A stretch of DNA of 64,000 nt. Origin: a bacterium. GTDB taxonomy: Bacteria; Cyanobacteriota; Vampirovibrionia; Gastranaerophilales; Gastranaerophilaceae. Every line of letters begins with the position of its first letter. Positions within the stretch are counted from its first letter, which is position 1. The stretch covers positions 1 to 64,000 of the forward strand of contig JAGAXG010000002.1 in the NCBI GenBank assembly GCA_017941035.1. Direction: 5' to 3'. The position numbers were made by a program, and so were the translations under genes. Under the pieces are notes generated by a model. The model did no database searches, was not told the DNA's origin, and worked only from the letters and a program-made list of their open reading frames with translations. Shown piece by piece: positions 1-7,886 of the stretch.

Positions 1-25
1 CACACACACACAACAACAACAACAC
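1..25. repeat. CA/CAA microsatellite
   Basis: The window opens with about six CA units followed by about four CAA units. It lies in the intergenic leader of the first gene and is cut by the window edge, so its true length is unknown. Such a tract could vary by slippage. Confidence 0.8.
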
Positions 26-102
26 GTCCCTACGTTGTATTTTAACATATGTTTTTAATATTGCATTAAAAATATTTCGGTGTTTCAAAAATATTTTAAT
101 GT

Positions 103-108
103 TATTAT
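103..108 (+). promoter_or_regulatory. Leaderless-type -10 box (TATTAT)
   Basis: TATTAT ends six bases before the ATG at 115 and no ribosome binding site is present. The transcription start would fall on or next to the start codon. No clear -35 box is visible. Confidence 0.5.
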
Positions 109-114
109 ATTGAT

Positions 115-1158
115 ATGAAAAAGAAAGTTTTATTAATAAAGTTATCTTCGCTTGGGGATGTGATATTCAATGTCCCACTGGCTAATGCATTGAAAGATGC
201 AGGATATGAGGTGACTTGGCTTGTTTCTGAAAAGGGGATTCAAATTGTTGAAAACAATCCTTGTGTTGATAAAGCAATACTTGTTCCCATTAAAGTTTGG
301 AAAAAACGCGGACCTTCTTTTCAAAGTTTCAAAGAGTATTTATCTATATTAAAGAAACTGCGTGCGGAAAAATTTGATATTGCAATTGATTCTCAAATGA
401 TGCTAAAAAGCTTGTATTGGCTTGCTTTTTGCGGAGCAAAAAGAAGAATTATTTCAAAAGAAGGACGTGAATTGTCGCTTTTGGGCGGGAATGAATGGAT
501 AAATGATATTTCGTATGCGCCGGATTCTCCGATTGTAATGAATTATTTGAGATATGCAAATTATTTGGGCATTGAGGTTAAACCTGAAGATATTAAAGTA
601 ACTTTACCTGCACGTTCGAAAGAACAAATTGAAAAAGTTGATAATTTTTTGTCAAATATTGATTTATCAAAACCTATAATTACGATTGCTCCTGCGACAA
701 CTTGGGCTAATAAACATTGGAATAAAGATAATTGGAAAGAGGTTATAAATCATTTTGCACCGAAATGTAATATTATTTTTACCGGCGGACCTAATGACAA
801 TGAGCTTATCGAGTATATTTCAGGGCAAAAAGGTTTAAATCTTGCAGGGAAGACTGATATATTGGAGCTTGCTGAAATTTTTTCTCGTTCAAATCTTGTT
901 ATTGCACCTGATTCCGGCAGTGCACATTTAGCATGGGCAAGTAGGAATCCAAAAGTTATAGCGATATTTACTTGTACACCAAGGGAAGTTTTAGGGCCTT
1001 TGGGAAGCAGTGACAAGTATGTTTCTCTTGGTGGGTGCGGTTTAGATTGTCAGCCTTGTTTTAAGCGTAAATGTAAGTTAAAAGAAAATACAAATGCTTG
1101 TACTTATACTCCGAGTGCAAAAGAAGTTATTGATGCAGTAGAACACTTGATATTTTAG
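115..1158 (+). CDS. Glycosyltransferase family 9 (LPS heptosyltransferase-like)
   Basis: This 347-residue protein looks like a GT-B heptosyltransferase of the WaaC/WaaF family, which adds heptose to the lipopolysaccharide inner core at the cytoplasmic face of the inner membrane. The N-terminus has the family signature KLSSLGDVIFNVPLANAL (residues 9-26). The C-terminal sugar-nucleotide half has PATTWANKHW near residue 193, a FTGGPNDNELI stretch near 222 and DSGSAHLAWA near 267. A cysteine-rich tail (CGLDCQPCFKRKC) is also typical of the family. The length is normal. There is no ribosome site; a -10 box directly precedes the ATG. The exact acceptor sugar cannot be told from sequence. Confidence 0.85.
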   Translation: MKKKVLLIKLSSLGDVIFNVPLANALKDAGYEVTWLVSEKGIQIVENNPCVDKAILVPIKVWKKRGPSFQSFKEYLSILKKLRAEKFDIAIDSQMMLKSLYWLAFCGAKRRIISKEGRELSLLGGNEWINDISYAPDSPIVMNYLRYANYLGIEVKPEDIKVTLPARSKEQIEKVDNFLSNIDLSKPIITIAPATTWANKHWNKDNWKEVINHFAPKCNIIFTGGPNDNELIEYISGQKGLNLAGKTDILELAEIFSRSNLVIAPDSGSAHLAWASRNPKVIAIFTCTPREVLGPLGSSDKYVSLGGCGLDCQPCFKRKCKLKENTNACTYTPSAKEVIDAVEHLIF

Positions 1159-1175
1159 GCTTAAAATGGTATAAT
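1147..1175 (+). promoter_or_regulatory. Sigma70-type promoter TTGATA-N17-TATAAT
   Basis: TTGATA at 1147-1152 and TATAAT at 1170-1175 are separated by 17 bases. The predicted start is about 20 bases before the ATG at 1202, leaving room for the CGGGG ribosome site. The promoter overlaps the 3' end of the preceding gene. Confidence 0.7.
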
Positions 1176-1201
1176 ATAAAAGTCATATCACGGGGATTTC
1201 G

Positions 1202-3100
1202 ATGGGATTATTTGATAAATTTAAAGAAATAACACGTAAAGTTTCGGAAGTTGAAAATAATATTTACAATGAAAAACTTGACTATTTAGAAGTTTATGAA
1301 CGCAATCTTCAGTTAGAAAAAGAAATTGAAGAGCGAACATCTGAATTAAATGATGCAAATCGTCGTATTTTAACTCTTCAGCATATATGGGATATGATGA
1401 ATTCATCTACACCTTTAGAAAATGTTTTAGAGGCAATAGTAAACAGTACTCAAGGTGAACTTGGGTACATGCATTGTGTTATTATAAATAAATGCCAAGA
1501 TGAAGATGGGCAATATTTAAGTATTTTAGCTCAATCTCATGATAATTTAATTGCGCGTTTAAATAATATTATCGGAAGTCCCGGGATTCAAATGCGCAGA
1601 TTGAATTATGATGAAAAAAGTATTTTTGCGGATGCTTTAAGAAAAAAAACAATTTTGCAAACCAGTGATTTAGATTTATCATTAAAGGCTGTATTACCTG
1701 AGCTTTCTCAAAATACTATACAAAAAATTCTTACAAATCAGCCAATAAAATCATTGATAGTAATACCTTTATTTACGCGAGGAAAAGAATTTGGCTGGTT
1801 TTGTGTTTTTTCATCAAGAGAAGAACTTGCGTCTGCAGAGTCTGATTTTTTGCGGCTTTTTGCAAAACAGATTGAAATGGCTATAACTATTGCAGACTTA
1901 TTTCAAGCTGTTCGCAACGAAGCTGTAACTGATCCTTTAACAGGTTTGTATAATAGAAGATATTTTGAAGAATCATTAGCAAAAGAAGTTGCTCGTGCAA
2001 ACCGTCAAAGACAACCTTTTTCTGTTATAGGAATTGATTTGGATTTTCTGAAAAAAATAAATGACACTTATGGGCATTTATATGGAGATTTGGCAATAAA
2101 AACAATCGCGAATGTTTTAAAAGCTAATGCTCGTTCAATAGATATTCCTGCAAGAATAGGCGGGGAAGAATTTGATATACTTTTGCCCGGTATTAATTCA
2201 GAAGGCGCAATGGCAGCTGCGGAAAGAATTCGTAAATCCATAGAAAATGCTGAAATTGAAGCAGTAGGCAAAATTACAGGTAGTCTTGGTGTCGCAACAT
2301 TTCTTGAACATACTGATAGTGTAGAAGAACTTTTAGAACTTACAGATCAGGCGATGTATACTTCAAAAAGAAATGGAAGAAATCAAGTCACACTAGCTAA
2401 GCCTATTTCAGAAACTTCATGGCAGGAAATAGCAGTTAATACGTTTATTGATATTCTATCAAAAAATCGTGTGCCTATGGCGCAAAAACTTTCTCAGGAA
2501 CTTTGTGAAAAATTAAAAACTAAAGATGAAATGAAGCAGGATGCGTTATATACTGTTGCGGATATGCTTACAAAATTATACAATCCGATGCATGAGCAAG
2601 GAGTTGTAAAAAATAAAATTTTGATGGCTGTAAGTTTGGCAAAACGCTTTGATGTTCCTAAAGAAGATATAGATAATCTCCGTGTCGCATTGTTGCTTTA
2701 TGATATAGGGAATTTAATGATACCTTCAGAGTTATTGCAAAAGGCTACTCCTCTAACAGAGGATGAGCGTGAAAAAATTAAACATCATCCTTTGATTGCG
2801 GCTCAAGAAATTTTAAAACCAATATCATATGTACATGATATCTTGCCTATAATTGAAAATCATCATGAAAATTGGGATGGTTCAGGATATCCTAACAAAA
2901 TTTCTAAAAATGAAATTCCTTTAACCTCTCAAATTATTTTAATAATTGATGAATATTTTGCTCTTATTGAATCACGCCCTTATCGTGCAAAAATGTCTTC
3001 CCGCGATGCATTAGAAATTATTAAATTTGAAGCAGATAAAAAATGGAATAAAGCTCTTGTGAATGAATTTGTTTCACTTGTTGAGCATGATATTGTTTAA
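1202..3100 (+). CDS. GAF-GGDEF diguanylate cyclase with degenerate HD-GYP domain
   Basis: This 632-residue signalling protein starts with a short coiled coil (about 15-60), then a GAF-like sensor region (about 70-235), a GGDEF domain (about 240-395) and a C-terminal HD-type domain (about 430-620). The cyclase looks active: it has DPLTGLYNRRYFEE, the catalytic GGEEF near residue 320, and an inhibitory RxxD site (RSID) five residues before it. In the HD domain the metal-binding HDIGK is replaced by YDIGN near residue 500, while HHENWDGSGYP (about 550-560) is kept. The phosphodiesterase half is therefore doubtful and may only sense or bind. It probably makes cyclic di-GMP in the cytoplasm; no membrane segment is seen. 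It has its own promoter and a CGGGG ribosome site. Confidence 0.85.
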   Translation: MGLFDKFKEITRKVSEVENNIYNEKLDYLEVYERNLQLEKEIEERTSELNDANRRILTLQHIWDMMNSSTPLENVLEAIVNSTQGELGYMHCVIINKCQDEDGQYLSILAQSHDNLIARLNNIIGSPGIQMRRLNYDEKSIFADALRKKTILQTSDLDLSLKAVLPELSQNTIQKILTNQPIKSLIVIPLFTRGKEFGWFCVFSSREELASAESDFLRLFAKQIEMAITIADLFQAVRNEAVTDPLTGLYNRRYFEESLAKEVARANRQRQPFSVIGIDLDFLKKINDTYGHLYGDLAIKTIANVLKANARSIDIPARIGGEEFDILLPGINSEGAMAAAERIRKSIENAEIEAVGKITGSLGVATFLEHTDSVEELLELTDQAMYTSKRNGRNQVTLAKPISETSWQEIAVNTFIDILSKNRVPMAQKLSQELCEKLKTKDEMKQDALYTVADMLTKLYNPMHEQGVVKNKILMAVSLAKRFDVPKEDIDNLRVALLLYDIGNLMIPSELLQKATPLTEDEREKIKHHPLIAAQEILKPISYVHDILPIIENHHENWDGSGYPNKISKNEIPLTSQIILIIDEYFALIESRPYRAKMSSRDALEIIKFEADKKWNKALVNEFVSLVEHDIV

Positions 3101-3222
3101 TTCTTTATAATTTGTAAACATATTATAAACTATTTGCATTGAAAATACAGATGTTTTAGTTTAATATTCTCACATAAGTTTGTAAACGAGTTAGAAAAAG
3201 TTTGTAAAAACAATAAATAATC

Positions 3223-4116
3223 ATGAAAGAAAAAGAGTTTATTTCAATAATCAAAGATGCTCTAAATTCCGATTATATCGGAGATGATTGTGCATATTTA
3301 AAAGATTTGGGTATTGTAGTTTCACAAGATAGCCTTGTAGAAGATGTACATTTTAAACGCAATTTAATAACTCCATTTCAACTTGGTTATAAATCGATTA
3401 TGGTTAATATTTCCGATATTTGTGCAAGTGGAGGAGAATGTGTATATTTGACAGTTTCTTTATCTTTACCTGAAAATGTTGATTCTAATTTCGTTAAAGA
3501 TTTTTATAAAGGAGCAAATAAAGCCTGTGGACAAAATATTAAAATTGTTGGCGGTGATATAACAGGTTCCGGCAAAATATTTATTTCAATTTGTGCAATA
3601 GGCAAAACCGCAGGAAGAAATATTTCATCTCGTGCAAATGCGCAAGTTGGTCAAAAGATTATTGTTTCAGGAGTTCATGGTTCAAGTTCTGCAGGATTGC
3701 GATTATTACCAAACGGAAATGCAAAATTAATTAAATCTCATCTTGAACCGAAAGCTCAAATAGAATTCGCTTCTAAGATTTCAAAAACCGTAAAAGAAAA
3801 ATATGCTATGATGGATACATCTGATGGCTTAATGGACGCTCTTTCAACAATTGCAAATGAAAGTAAAGTTATGTTGGATATAGATTTTGATAAAATCCCT
3901 TATGATAAAGAAATTGTACAATTTAAAGATTGGAAAGACTTGGTTCTTTTTGGGGGAGAAGATTATCAAATAGTTGCAACTGTTCCGCAGGATTATGATA
4001 GCGGAATTGTTATAGGTTATGTAAAAGAAGGTTTGGGAGTAAATCTGAGCGGTCAATATTTTTCAAAAGAAGATGTAGAAAAAAAATTGTTTAATCATTT
4101 TGGAGGGGCTCAATGA
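3223..4116 (+). CDS. thiL: Thiamine-monophosphate kinase
   Basis: ThiL phosphorylates thiamine phosphate to thiamine diphosphate with ATP, the last step of vitamin B1 cofactor synthesis. The 297-residue protein has the AIR-synthase-like fold signatures: IGDDCAYL near residue 19, the TMP-site stretch SQDSLVEDVHF near 34, and IMVNISDICASGG near 57. Further motifs are IVGGDITGS near 107, MMDTSDGLMDAL near 196 and VLFGGEDYQIV near 240. Its stop overlaps the ispD start by four bases (ATGA), so the two genes are translationally coupled. No clear ribosome site precedes the ATG. No other thiamine gene is adjacent. Confidence 0.93.
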   Translation: MKEKEFISIIKDALNSDYIGDDCAYLKDLGIVVSQDSLVEDVHFKRNLITPFQLGYKSIMVNISDICASGGECVYLTVSLSLPENVDSNFVKDFYKGANKACGQNIKIVGGDITGSGKIFISICAIGKTAGRNISSRANAQVGQKIIVSGVHGSSSAGLRLLPNGNAKLIKSHLEPKAQIEFASKISKTVKEKYAMMDTSDGLMDALSTIANESKVMLDIDFDKIPYDKEIVQFKDWKDLVLFGGEDYQIVATVPQDYDSGIVIGYVKEGLGVNLSGQYFSKEDVEKKLFNHFGGAQ

Positions 4117-4745
4117 AATTTGGAGCAATAATTACAGCAGGTGGTAATTCTGCACGTTTCGGTTCAAATAAACTTATAGAAAAGATTAACGGAAAAGAAG
4201 TTATAAAATACAGTGTCGAAACCTTTTTAAATTCCGGTATTGATGAAATTGTTATATGTGGCGGAGAATATTTAAAAGAGTTGTTTCCTGATATAAAAGT
4301 TGTAAAAGGAGGAAAAACACGTCAAGAATCTGTATATAACGGATTATGTTCCGTAAATTGTGATTATGTTTTGATTCATGATGGCGCACGTCCAATGATT
4401 ACATCAGAAATAATTAATAGTGTAAAATCAGCTGTGATTGAAAAAAAAGCAATATCTGTTATGACAAAAACAATTGACACAATTAAAGAAGTCGATGATA
4501 ACGGCAAAATAATTATAACGCTTGATAGATCAAAGCTTTATAATACTCAGACTCCGCAGGCATTTGAATATAATTTAATAAAATCAGTACACGAAAAATT
4601 AAAAGGACAAAATTTTACTGATGATGCAGGCATGGTTGAATTTTTGAACCAAGATGTGTATATGGTCGAAGGATGTTATAAAAATATTAAAATAACTACA
4701 AAATCCGATATTGCTTTGGCTGAGATGTATCTGCTTGAAAAATAA
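4113..4745 (+). CDS. ispD: 2-C-methyl-D-erythritol 4-phosphate cytidylyltransferase
   Basis: IspD couples MEP to CTP in the non-mevalonate isoprenoid pathway in the cytoplasm. The 210-residue protein has the nucleotide-binding start ITAGGNSARFGSNKL (residues 7-21), KGGKTRQESVYNGL near 67, the catalytic HDGARPM near 89, TPQAF near 147 and DDAGMVE near 169. These match the family in order and spacing. A GGAGG ribosome site lies inside the 3' end of thiL, and the start overlaps the thiL stop. IspE and IspF are not in the window. Confidence 0.93.
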   Translation: MKFGAIITAGGNSARFGSNKLIEKINGKEVIKYSVETFLNSGIDEIVICGGEYLKELFPDIKVVKGGKTRQESVYNGLCSVNCDYVLIHDGARPMITSEIINSVKSAVIEKKAISVMTKTIDTIKEVDDNGKIIITLDRSKLYNTQTPQAFEYNLIKSVHEKLKGQNFTDDAGMVEFLNQDVYMVEGCYKNIKITTKSDIALAEMYLLEK

Positions 4746-4910
4746 CTATTTTTTAGAATATTTGAAATTTATTATAGTTTTTGCTAATAATTTTTTTGGC
4801 TTCTTCTTCAATTTCTAACAAGTACATATAAATACCTTCTTTCACAACTCTCAACTAATATATGTTATATACTACACATACGTAAAATATAATAAATTAA
4901 TGAGTTATAT

Positions 4911-4939
4911 TTGTCAATATTAAAACAAATATGTAACAT
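4911..4939 (+). promoter_or_regulatory. Leaderless-type promoter TTGTCA-N17-TAACAT
   Basis: TTGTCA at 4911-4916 and TAACAT at 4934-4939 are 17 bases apart, and the -10 ends six bases before the ATG at 4946. No ribosome site fits in the remaining six bases. Confidence 0.65.
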
Positions 4940-4945
4940 AAAAGT

Positions 4946-5161
4946 ATGGAATTAAAGGCAAGAGAGTTAGTAAAAACATTTATAGCTCAACGGGCAATAA
5001 CTATAAAAAAGTTAGCAGAACTTCTTACTGAGAAAACAGGGAAAAAGTATACTCAGGGGAGTTTATCACAAAAATTAAATCGTGGAACAATTTCATATAA
5101 TGAGGTATCGCTGATTGCTGGGATTTTGAATTATAGACTTAGCTATGAGGATATTACATAA
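4946..5161 (+). CDS. Small helix-turn-helix protein
   Basis: This 71-residue protein reads as a single helical DNA-binding domain: a first helix (ELKARELVKTFIAQRAITI), then KKLAELLTEKTGK, the turn and recognition-like segment YTQGSLSQKLNRGTISY, and a last helix NEVSLIAGILNYRLSY. It resembles XRE/Cro-type or DUF6471-type small regulators, but I cannot assign a family firmly. It stands alone, transcribed from its own leaderless-type promoter, and is followed by a gene remnant. The target is unknown. Confidence 0.7.
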   Translation: MELKARELVKTFIAQRAITIKKLAELLTEKTGKKYTQGSLSQKLNRGTISYNEVSLIAGILNYRLSYEDIT

Positions 5162-5177
5162 AACATATTATAAGAAT

Positions 5178-5297
5178 ATAAGGAAGTATAAATTTTATTT
5201 CAAAAATAGAATATCCGTCTCCGGCTGGTACAATCCGGACGGGACCGATTTTGGTGTCAAAACCGGCTAAAGTTTCGACCTGAACTACGCTCACTAA
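5178..5297 (+). pseudogene. Possible gene remnant
   Basis: One plus-strand frame reads protein-like text, SVSGWYNPDGTDFGVKTG, then a TAA stop at 5268, then SFDLNYAH and a second stop. Local base composition is richer in GC than its surroundings. This looks like a decayed piece of a larger gene with an in-frame stop, but no start codon or identifiable family is visible. The opposite strand is also open here (5154-5378) and I consider that a shadow. The rest of 5162-5475 has no supported gene. Confidence 0.3.
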
Positions 5298-5465
5298 TAA
5301 ATTGTAATTGCTCTGCATAATGCTCGCTAACTTGCTAATGCTCAAACAACGTTCGTTTGAATTTGCAAAGCAAAACATTTATTGTTCACTTCGTGAAGGT
5401 CGGGAAAATTTTATCAGTTTAACAAATTAAATTCTTATAATATGTTTTATATATAGTTTAACTAT

Positions 5466-5494
5466 TTTACATCCCCTTGACTTTATTGTATAAT
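5466..5494 (+). promoter_or_regulatory. Promoter TTTACA-N17-TATAAT for fixCX
   Basis: TTTACA at 5466-5471 and TATAAT at 5489-5494 are 17 bases apart, with TG directly before the -10. The start would lie near 5501, giving a leader of about 15 bases that contains the AAAGAGAAG ribosome site of the ATG at 5516. Confidence 0.65.
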
Positions 5495-5515
5495 GAAAAG
5501 GTAAAGAGAAGTTTT

Positions 5516-6814
5516 ATGCTTAAAAAAAATAACAAAACAGATGTAATAGTCGTTGGAGCAGGACCTGCAGGTATTTCGTGTGCGATTACTCTTGCAAGAG
5601 AAGGTAAAGAAGTGGTTCTTATCGAACGCGGGATGTTTGCAGGGAGTAAAAATGTTTTTGGAGGTGCAATTTATACACAGCCGACAAAAGAAATTTTTCC
5701 AAATTTTGAAAGCGAAGCACCCATTGAACGTCGTAATATAGAACATAAATTTATGATTCTTGGTGAAAAAGATTCTACAACTATTTCATATCGAAAAAAT
5801 GACAATGTAAGTTATTCTGTCATTCGTGCTAAGTTTGACCGCTGGGCTGCGGAAGAAGCTAAAAAAGCAGGTGTAATTCTTGTTGAACAAACAGTAGTTC
5901 GCTCTATAATTAAAAACGGTACTACTGTCGTTGGCGTAAAAACCGAACTTGAAGAGTATTACGCGGATATTGTTATTTTAGCAGATGGAGTTAATTCGCT
6001 TCTTGCAAAACAATTAAAACTTAGAAAAAATATTGAACCAAAAGATGTTGCTTTAAGTGTAAAAGAAGTGATTAAATTAGATAAAAATATTATCAATCAA
6101 AGGTTTAATGTTAAAGATAACGAAGGTGCAATAGGGGAAATTTTTGGTGGTCCTATGCTTGGAATTTTAGGTCTTGGATTTATGTATACAAATTCTGATT
6201 CAATAACAATAGGACTTGGAGTATCATTAAATGATCTTATTGAAAACAATTATCGTCCTTATGAAATTTTAGAAAAATTAAAAGAACATCCGACAATTGC
6301 GCCGCTAATTGAAGGGGGTACTTTACAGGAATATAGCGCGCATCTTATTCCGGAAGGCGGATATAAAAAAGTTCCAAAACTTTGTGATAATGGAGTTATG
6401 ATTGTCGGAGATGCTGGAATGCTTGTTAATAACCTTCATTGGGAAGGTACAAATCTTGCTATGATTAGTGGAAAACTTGCCGGTGAAACTGCCATTGATG
6501 CTCTTAATAAGGGAGATTACTCAAGAAAAATGCTTTCAAATTATGAGAACGCATTGAGTGATTCGTTTATAATGAAAGATTTGAGAACTTATAAAGATCT
6601 AATGGATGTTGCACATCAAAGGCAAAAAGCATTTTTAAGTTATTATTTGAAAAAGGTCAATTCCTTCTTTGAAATGTTTACGTCAGTAAATTCTGTACCT
6701 AAAAAAGAAAATTATCACAATTTTATAAAAAGTATTTTGAAAGATAGGAAAATTAGTGAACTTTTTAAAGATATTTGGGCAGTAATCAGATTATTATGGA
6801 GTATTTTGGTATGA
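5516..6814 (+). CDS. fixC: FixC-type electron-transfer flavoprotein:quinone oxidoreductase
   Basis: FixC is an FAD enzyme that takes electrons from an ETF (FixAB) and passes them to quinone or a partner in the FixABCX electron-bifurcating system. The N-terminus has the FAD-binding VIVVGAGPAGISCAITLA (about residues 10-27), followed by LIERG and the FixC-type GSKNVFGGAIY. A second FAD motif, GVMIVGDAGMLVN, lies about residues 297-309, and WEGTNLAMISGKLAGETA follows it. I chose the ATG at 5516 because AAAGAGAAG precedes it; an in-frame TTG at 5477 would lie upstream of the promoter -10. Its stop overlaps the fixX start. FixA and FixB are not in the window. Confidence 0.88.
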   Translation: MLKKNNKTDVIVVGAGPAGISCAITLAREGKEVVLIERGMFAGSKNVFGGAIYTQPTKEIFPNFESEAPIERRNIEHKFMILGEKDSTTISYRKNDNVSYSVIRAKFDRWAAEEAKKAGVILVEQTVVRSIIKNGTTVVGVKTELEEYYADIVILADGVNSLLAKQLKLRKNIEPKDVALSVKEVIKLDKNIINQRFNVKDNEGAIGEIFGGPMLGILGLGFMYTNSDSITIGLGVSLNDLIENNYRPYEILEKLKEHPTIAPLIEGGTLQEYSAHLIPEGGYKKVPKLCDNGVMIVGDAGMLVNNLHWEGTNLAMISGKLAGETAIDALNKGDYSRKMLSNYENALSDSFIMKDLRTYKDLMDVAHQRQKAFLSYYLKKVNSFFEMFTSVNSVPKKENYHNFIKSILKDRKISELFKDIWAVIRLLWSILV

Positions 6815-7086
6815 GTTTAGATAAAAAATTGTATACTTTAAAATATTCACCTGATATTAAATCACATTTAAAGCCTGACAAAAATCAGTGCAAAATCTGT
6901 GAAAGCAAAAACTGTACATATATTTGCCCTGCAAAAGTTTATGAATGGAATGATGAAACAAAAGAATTGATAGTAAATTATGAAAACTGCCTTGAATGCG
7001 GAGCTTGCAGAATTGCATGTGAACGCAAATCGCTTGATTGGCAATACCCGAAAGGAACAAAAGGTGTAACTTTTAAAAAAGGTTAA
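6811..7086 (+). CDS. fixX: FixX-type ferredoxin
   Basis: This 91-residue ferredoxin-like protein is the electron partner of FixC. It has two cysteine groups: CKICESKNCTYICP (about residues 27-40) and CLECGACRIACERKSLDW (about 61-78). This matches the FixX/ETF-QO C-terminal iron-sulfur domain. The ATG at 6811 overlaps the fixC stop (ATGA) and has a GGAG site upstream; an upstream in-frame start at 6775 lies inside fixC and is less likely. The pair is probably cotranscribed. Confidence 0.88.
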   Translation: MSLDKKLYTLKYSPDIKSHLKPDKNQCKICESKNCTYICPAKVYEWNDETKELIVNYENCLECGACRIACERKSLDWQYPKGTKGVTFKKG

Positions 7087-7128
7087 AAATCAAAAAAAAA
7101 AATAAAATTTAAAAAGGAGAAAAGGAAT

Positions 7129-7491
7129 ATGAAAGAAGAATACTCAAATCAACACAGACGCTGGTATGACAAAGATCCGGTATTGTCAGAAGCAGTAAGA
7201 ACATTAGAAGAAACAGATGATCAAACTCAAATTAGAGTTGCATTAAATTTAATAAAAATTATTATTGAACATAATATAGAAGATGAAAAATTTGAAGCAG
7301 TTGATGACATTATCAATGCTGTAGGTTCTGGGTTAGATGATAACAGACGCGGTCGCTGGTATGATATTGATACAACTTTAAGAACCGCGATGAACATGCT
7401 TCAAAATTGCCCGGCAGATACTCAAAAAGTTATTGCTAAAGAAATGGCAAAAATGGTTGTTGATAAAATAAAAAAAGATGAAGAAGAATAA
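7129..7491 (+). CDS. Conserved-looking hypothetical with internal duplication
   Basis: I do not recognise this 120-residue protein. It is made of two related halves: RRWYDKDPVLSEAVRTLE (residues 10-27) recurs as RGRWYDIDTTLRTAMNMLQ (about 74-92), and each copy is followed by a helix-rich stretch ending in a K/E-rich segment. The repeats share RWYD and an amphipathic helix. It is acidic and soluble with no signal peptide. A strong AAAGGAGAAAAGG site precedes the ATG. It sits 42 bases after fixX and could be cotranscribed with it. Confidence 0.6.
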   Translation: MKEEYSNQHRRWYDKDPVLSEAVRTLEETDDQTQIRVALNLIKIIIEHNIEDEKFEAVDDIINAVGSGLDDNRRGRWYDIDTTLRTAMNMLQNCPADTQKVIAKEMAKMVVDKIKKDEEE

Positions 7492-7533
7492 AAATTCCTA
7501 TAAATAACGGATATCAAGAACTTGACTTTGTTT

Positions 7534-7539
7534 TAAAAT
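7534..7539 (+). promoter_or_regulatory. Leaderless-type -10 box (TAAAAT)
   Basis: TAAAAT ends six bases before the ATG at 7546. A TTGACT at 7522-7527 is too close to serve as its -35. No ribosome site is present. Confidence 0.5.
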
Positions 7540-7545
7540 AACAGT

Positions 7546-7872
7546 ATGGATTACTATGCTCAATTAGAAAATGAAGACAAAGAACTAAAATCCGTAGGAT
7601 TGGAATTGATGTTTTTAACTCCTGAAAAATACTCAGGAGAAGATGGTATTACTGCTGTTGAGCTTTCTAAAAGAGTAGATTTACCGCTTGAAATTGTAAA
7701 GAAAAAACTAAATATTTTGAAAGAAAAAAATGTTGTTATTGTAAAAGGCATAAATCCAAAGTATTGGTCTTTTAATGATTATAATTTTCAAAGACTGCCT
7801 GAAGATGATGAGTTATTTTTACTTTTGTGCAGTTTTGATGATGTAGATTTTGACAAATATTTTTCGTATTAA
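7546..7872 (+). CDS. Small winged-helix-like protein
   Basis: The 108-residue protein has a likely winged-helix core at about residues 18-72: LMFLTPEKYSGEDGITAVELS, then KRVDLPLEIVKKKLNILKEKN as helix-turn-helix, and VVIVKGINPKYWSF as the wing. The remainder is acidic (LPEDDELFLLL). A small transcriptional regulator or accessory protein is possible, but the family is not identified. It lies 14 bases upstream of lysA and is probably cotranscribed with it from the leaderless-type promoter. Confidence 0.55.
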   Translation: MDYYAQLENEDKELKSVGLELMFLTPEKYSGEDGITAVELSKRVDLPLEIVKKKLNILKEKNVVIVKGINPKYWSFNDYNFQRLPEDDELFLLLCSFDDVDFDKYFSY

Positions 7873-7886
7873 ATTCAGGAGAAACA

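Noticed and set aside
4753-4827. 24-codon minus-strand frame (MYLLEIEEEAKKIISKNYNK) with an AAGAAGG site
   Set aside because: It is very short and lies in AT-rich DNA where such frames arise by chance; it is worth a conservation check only.
5154-5378. 74-residue minus-strand frame containing AGFDTKIGPVRIVPAGDG
   Set aside because: It is the reverse of the plus-strand remnant, ends in low-complexity AT DNA and lacks a start context; I judged the plus strand the better reading.
5477-5515. Upstream TTG start for fixC
   Set aside because: It lies upstream of the predicted transcription start and has no ribosome site; the ATG at 5516 has both.
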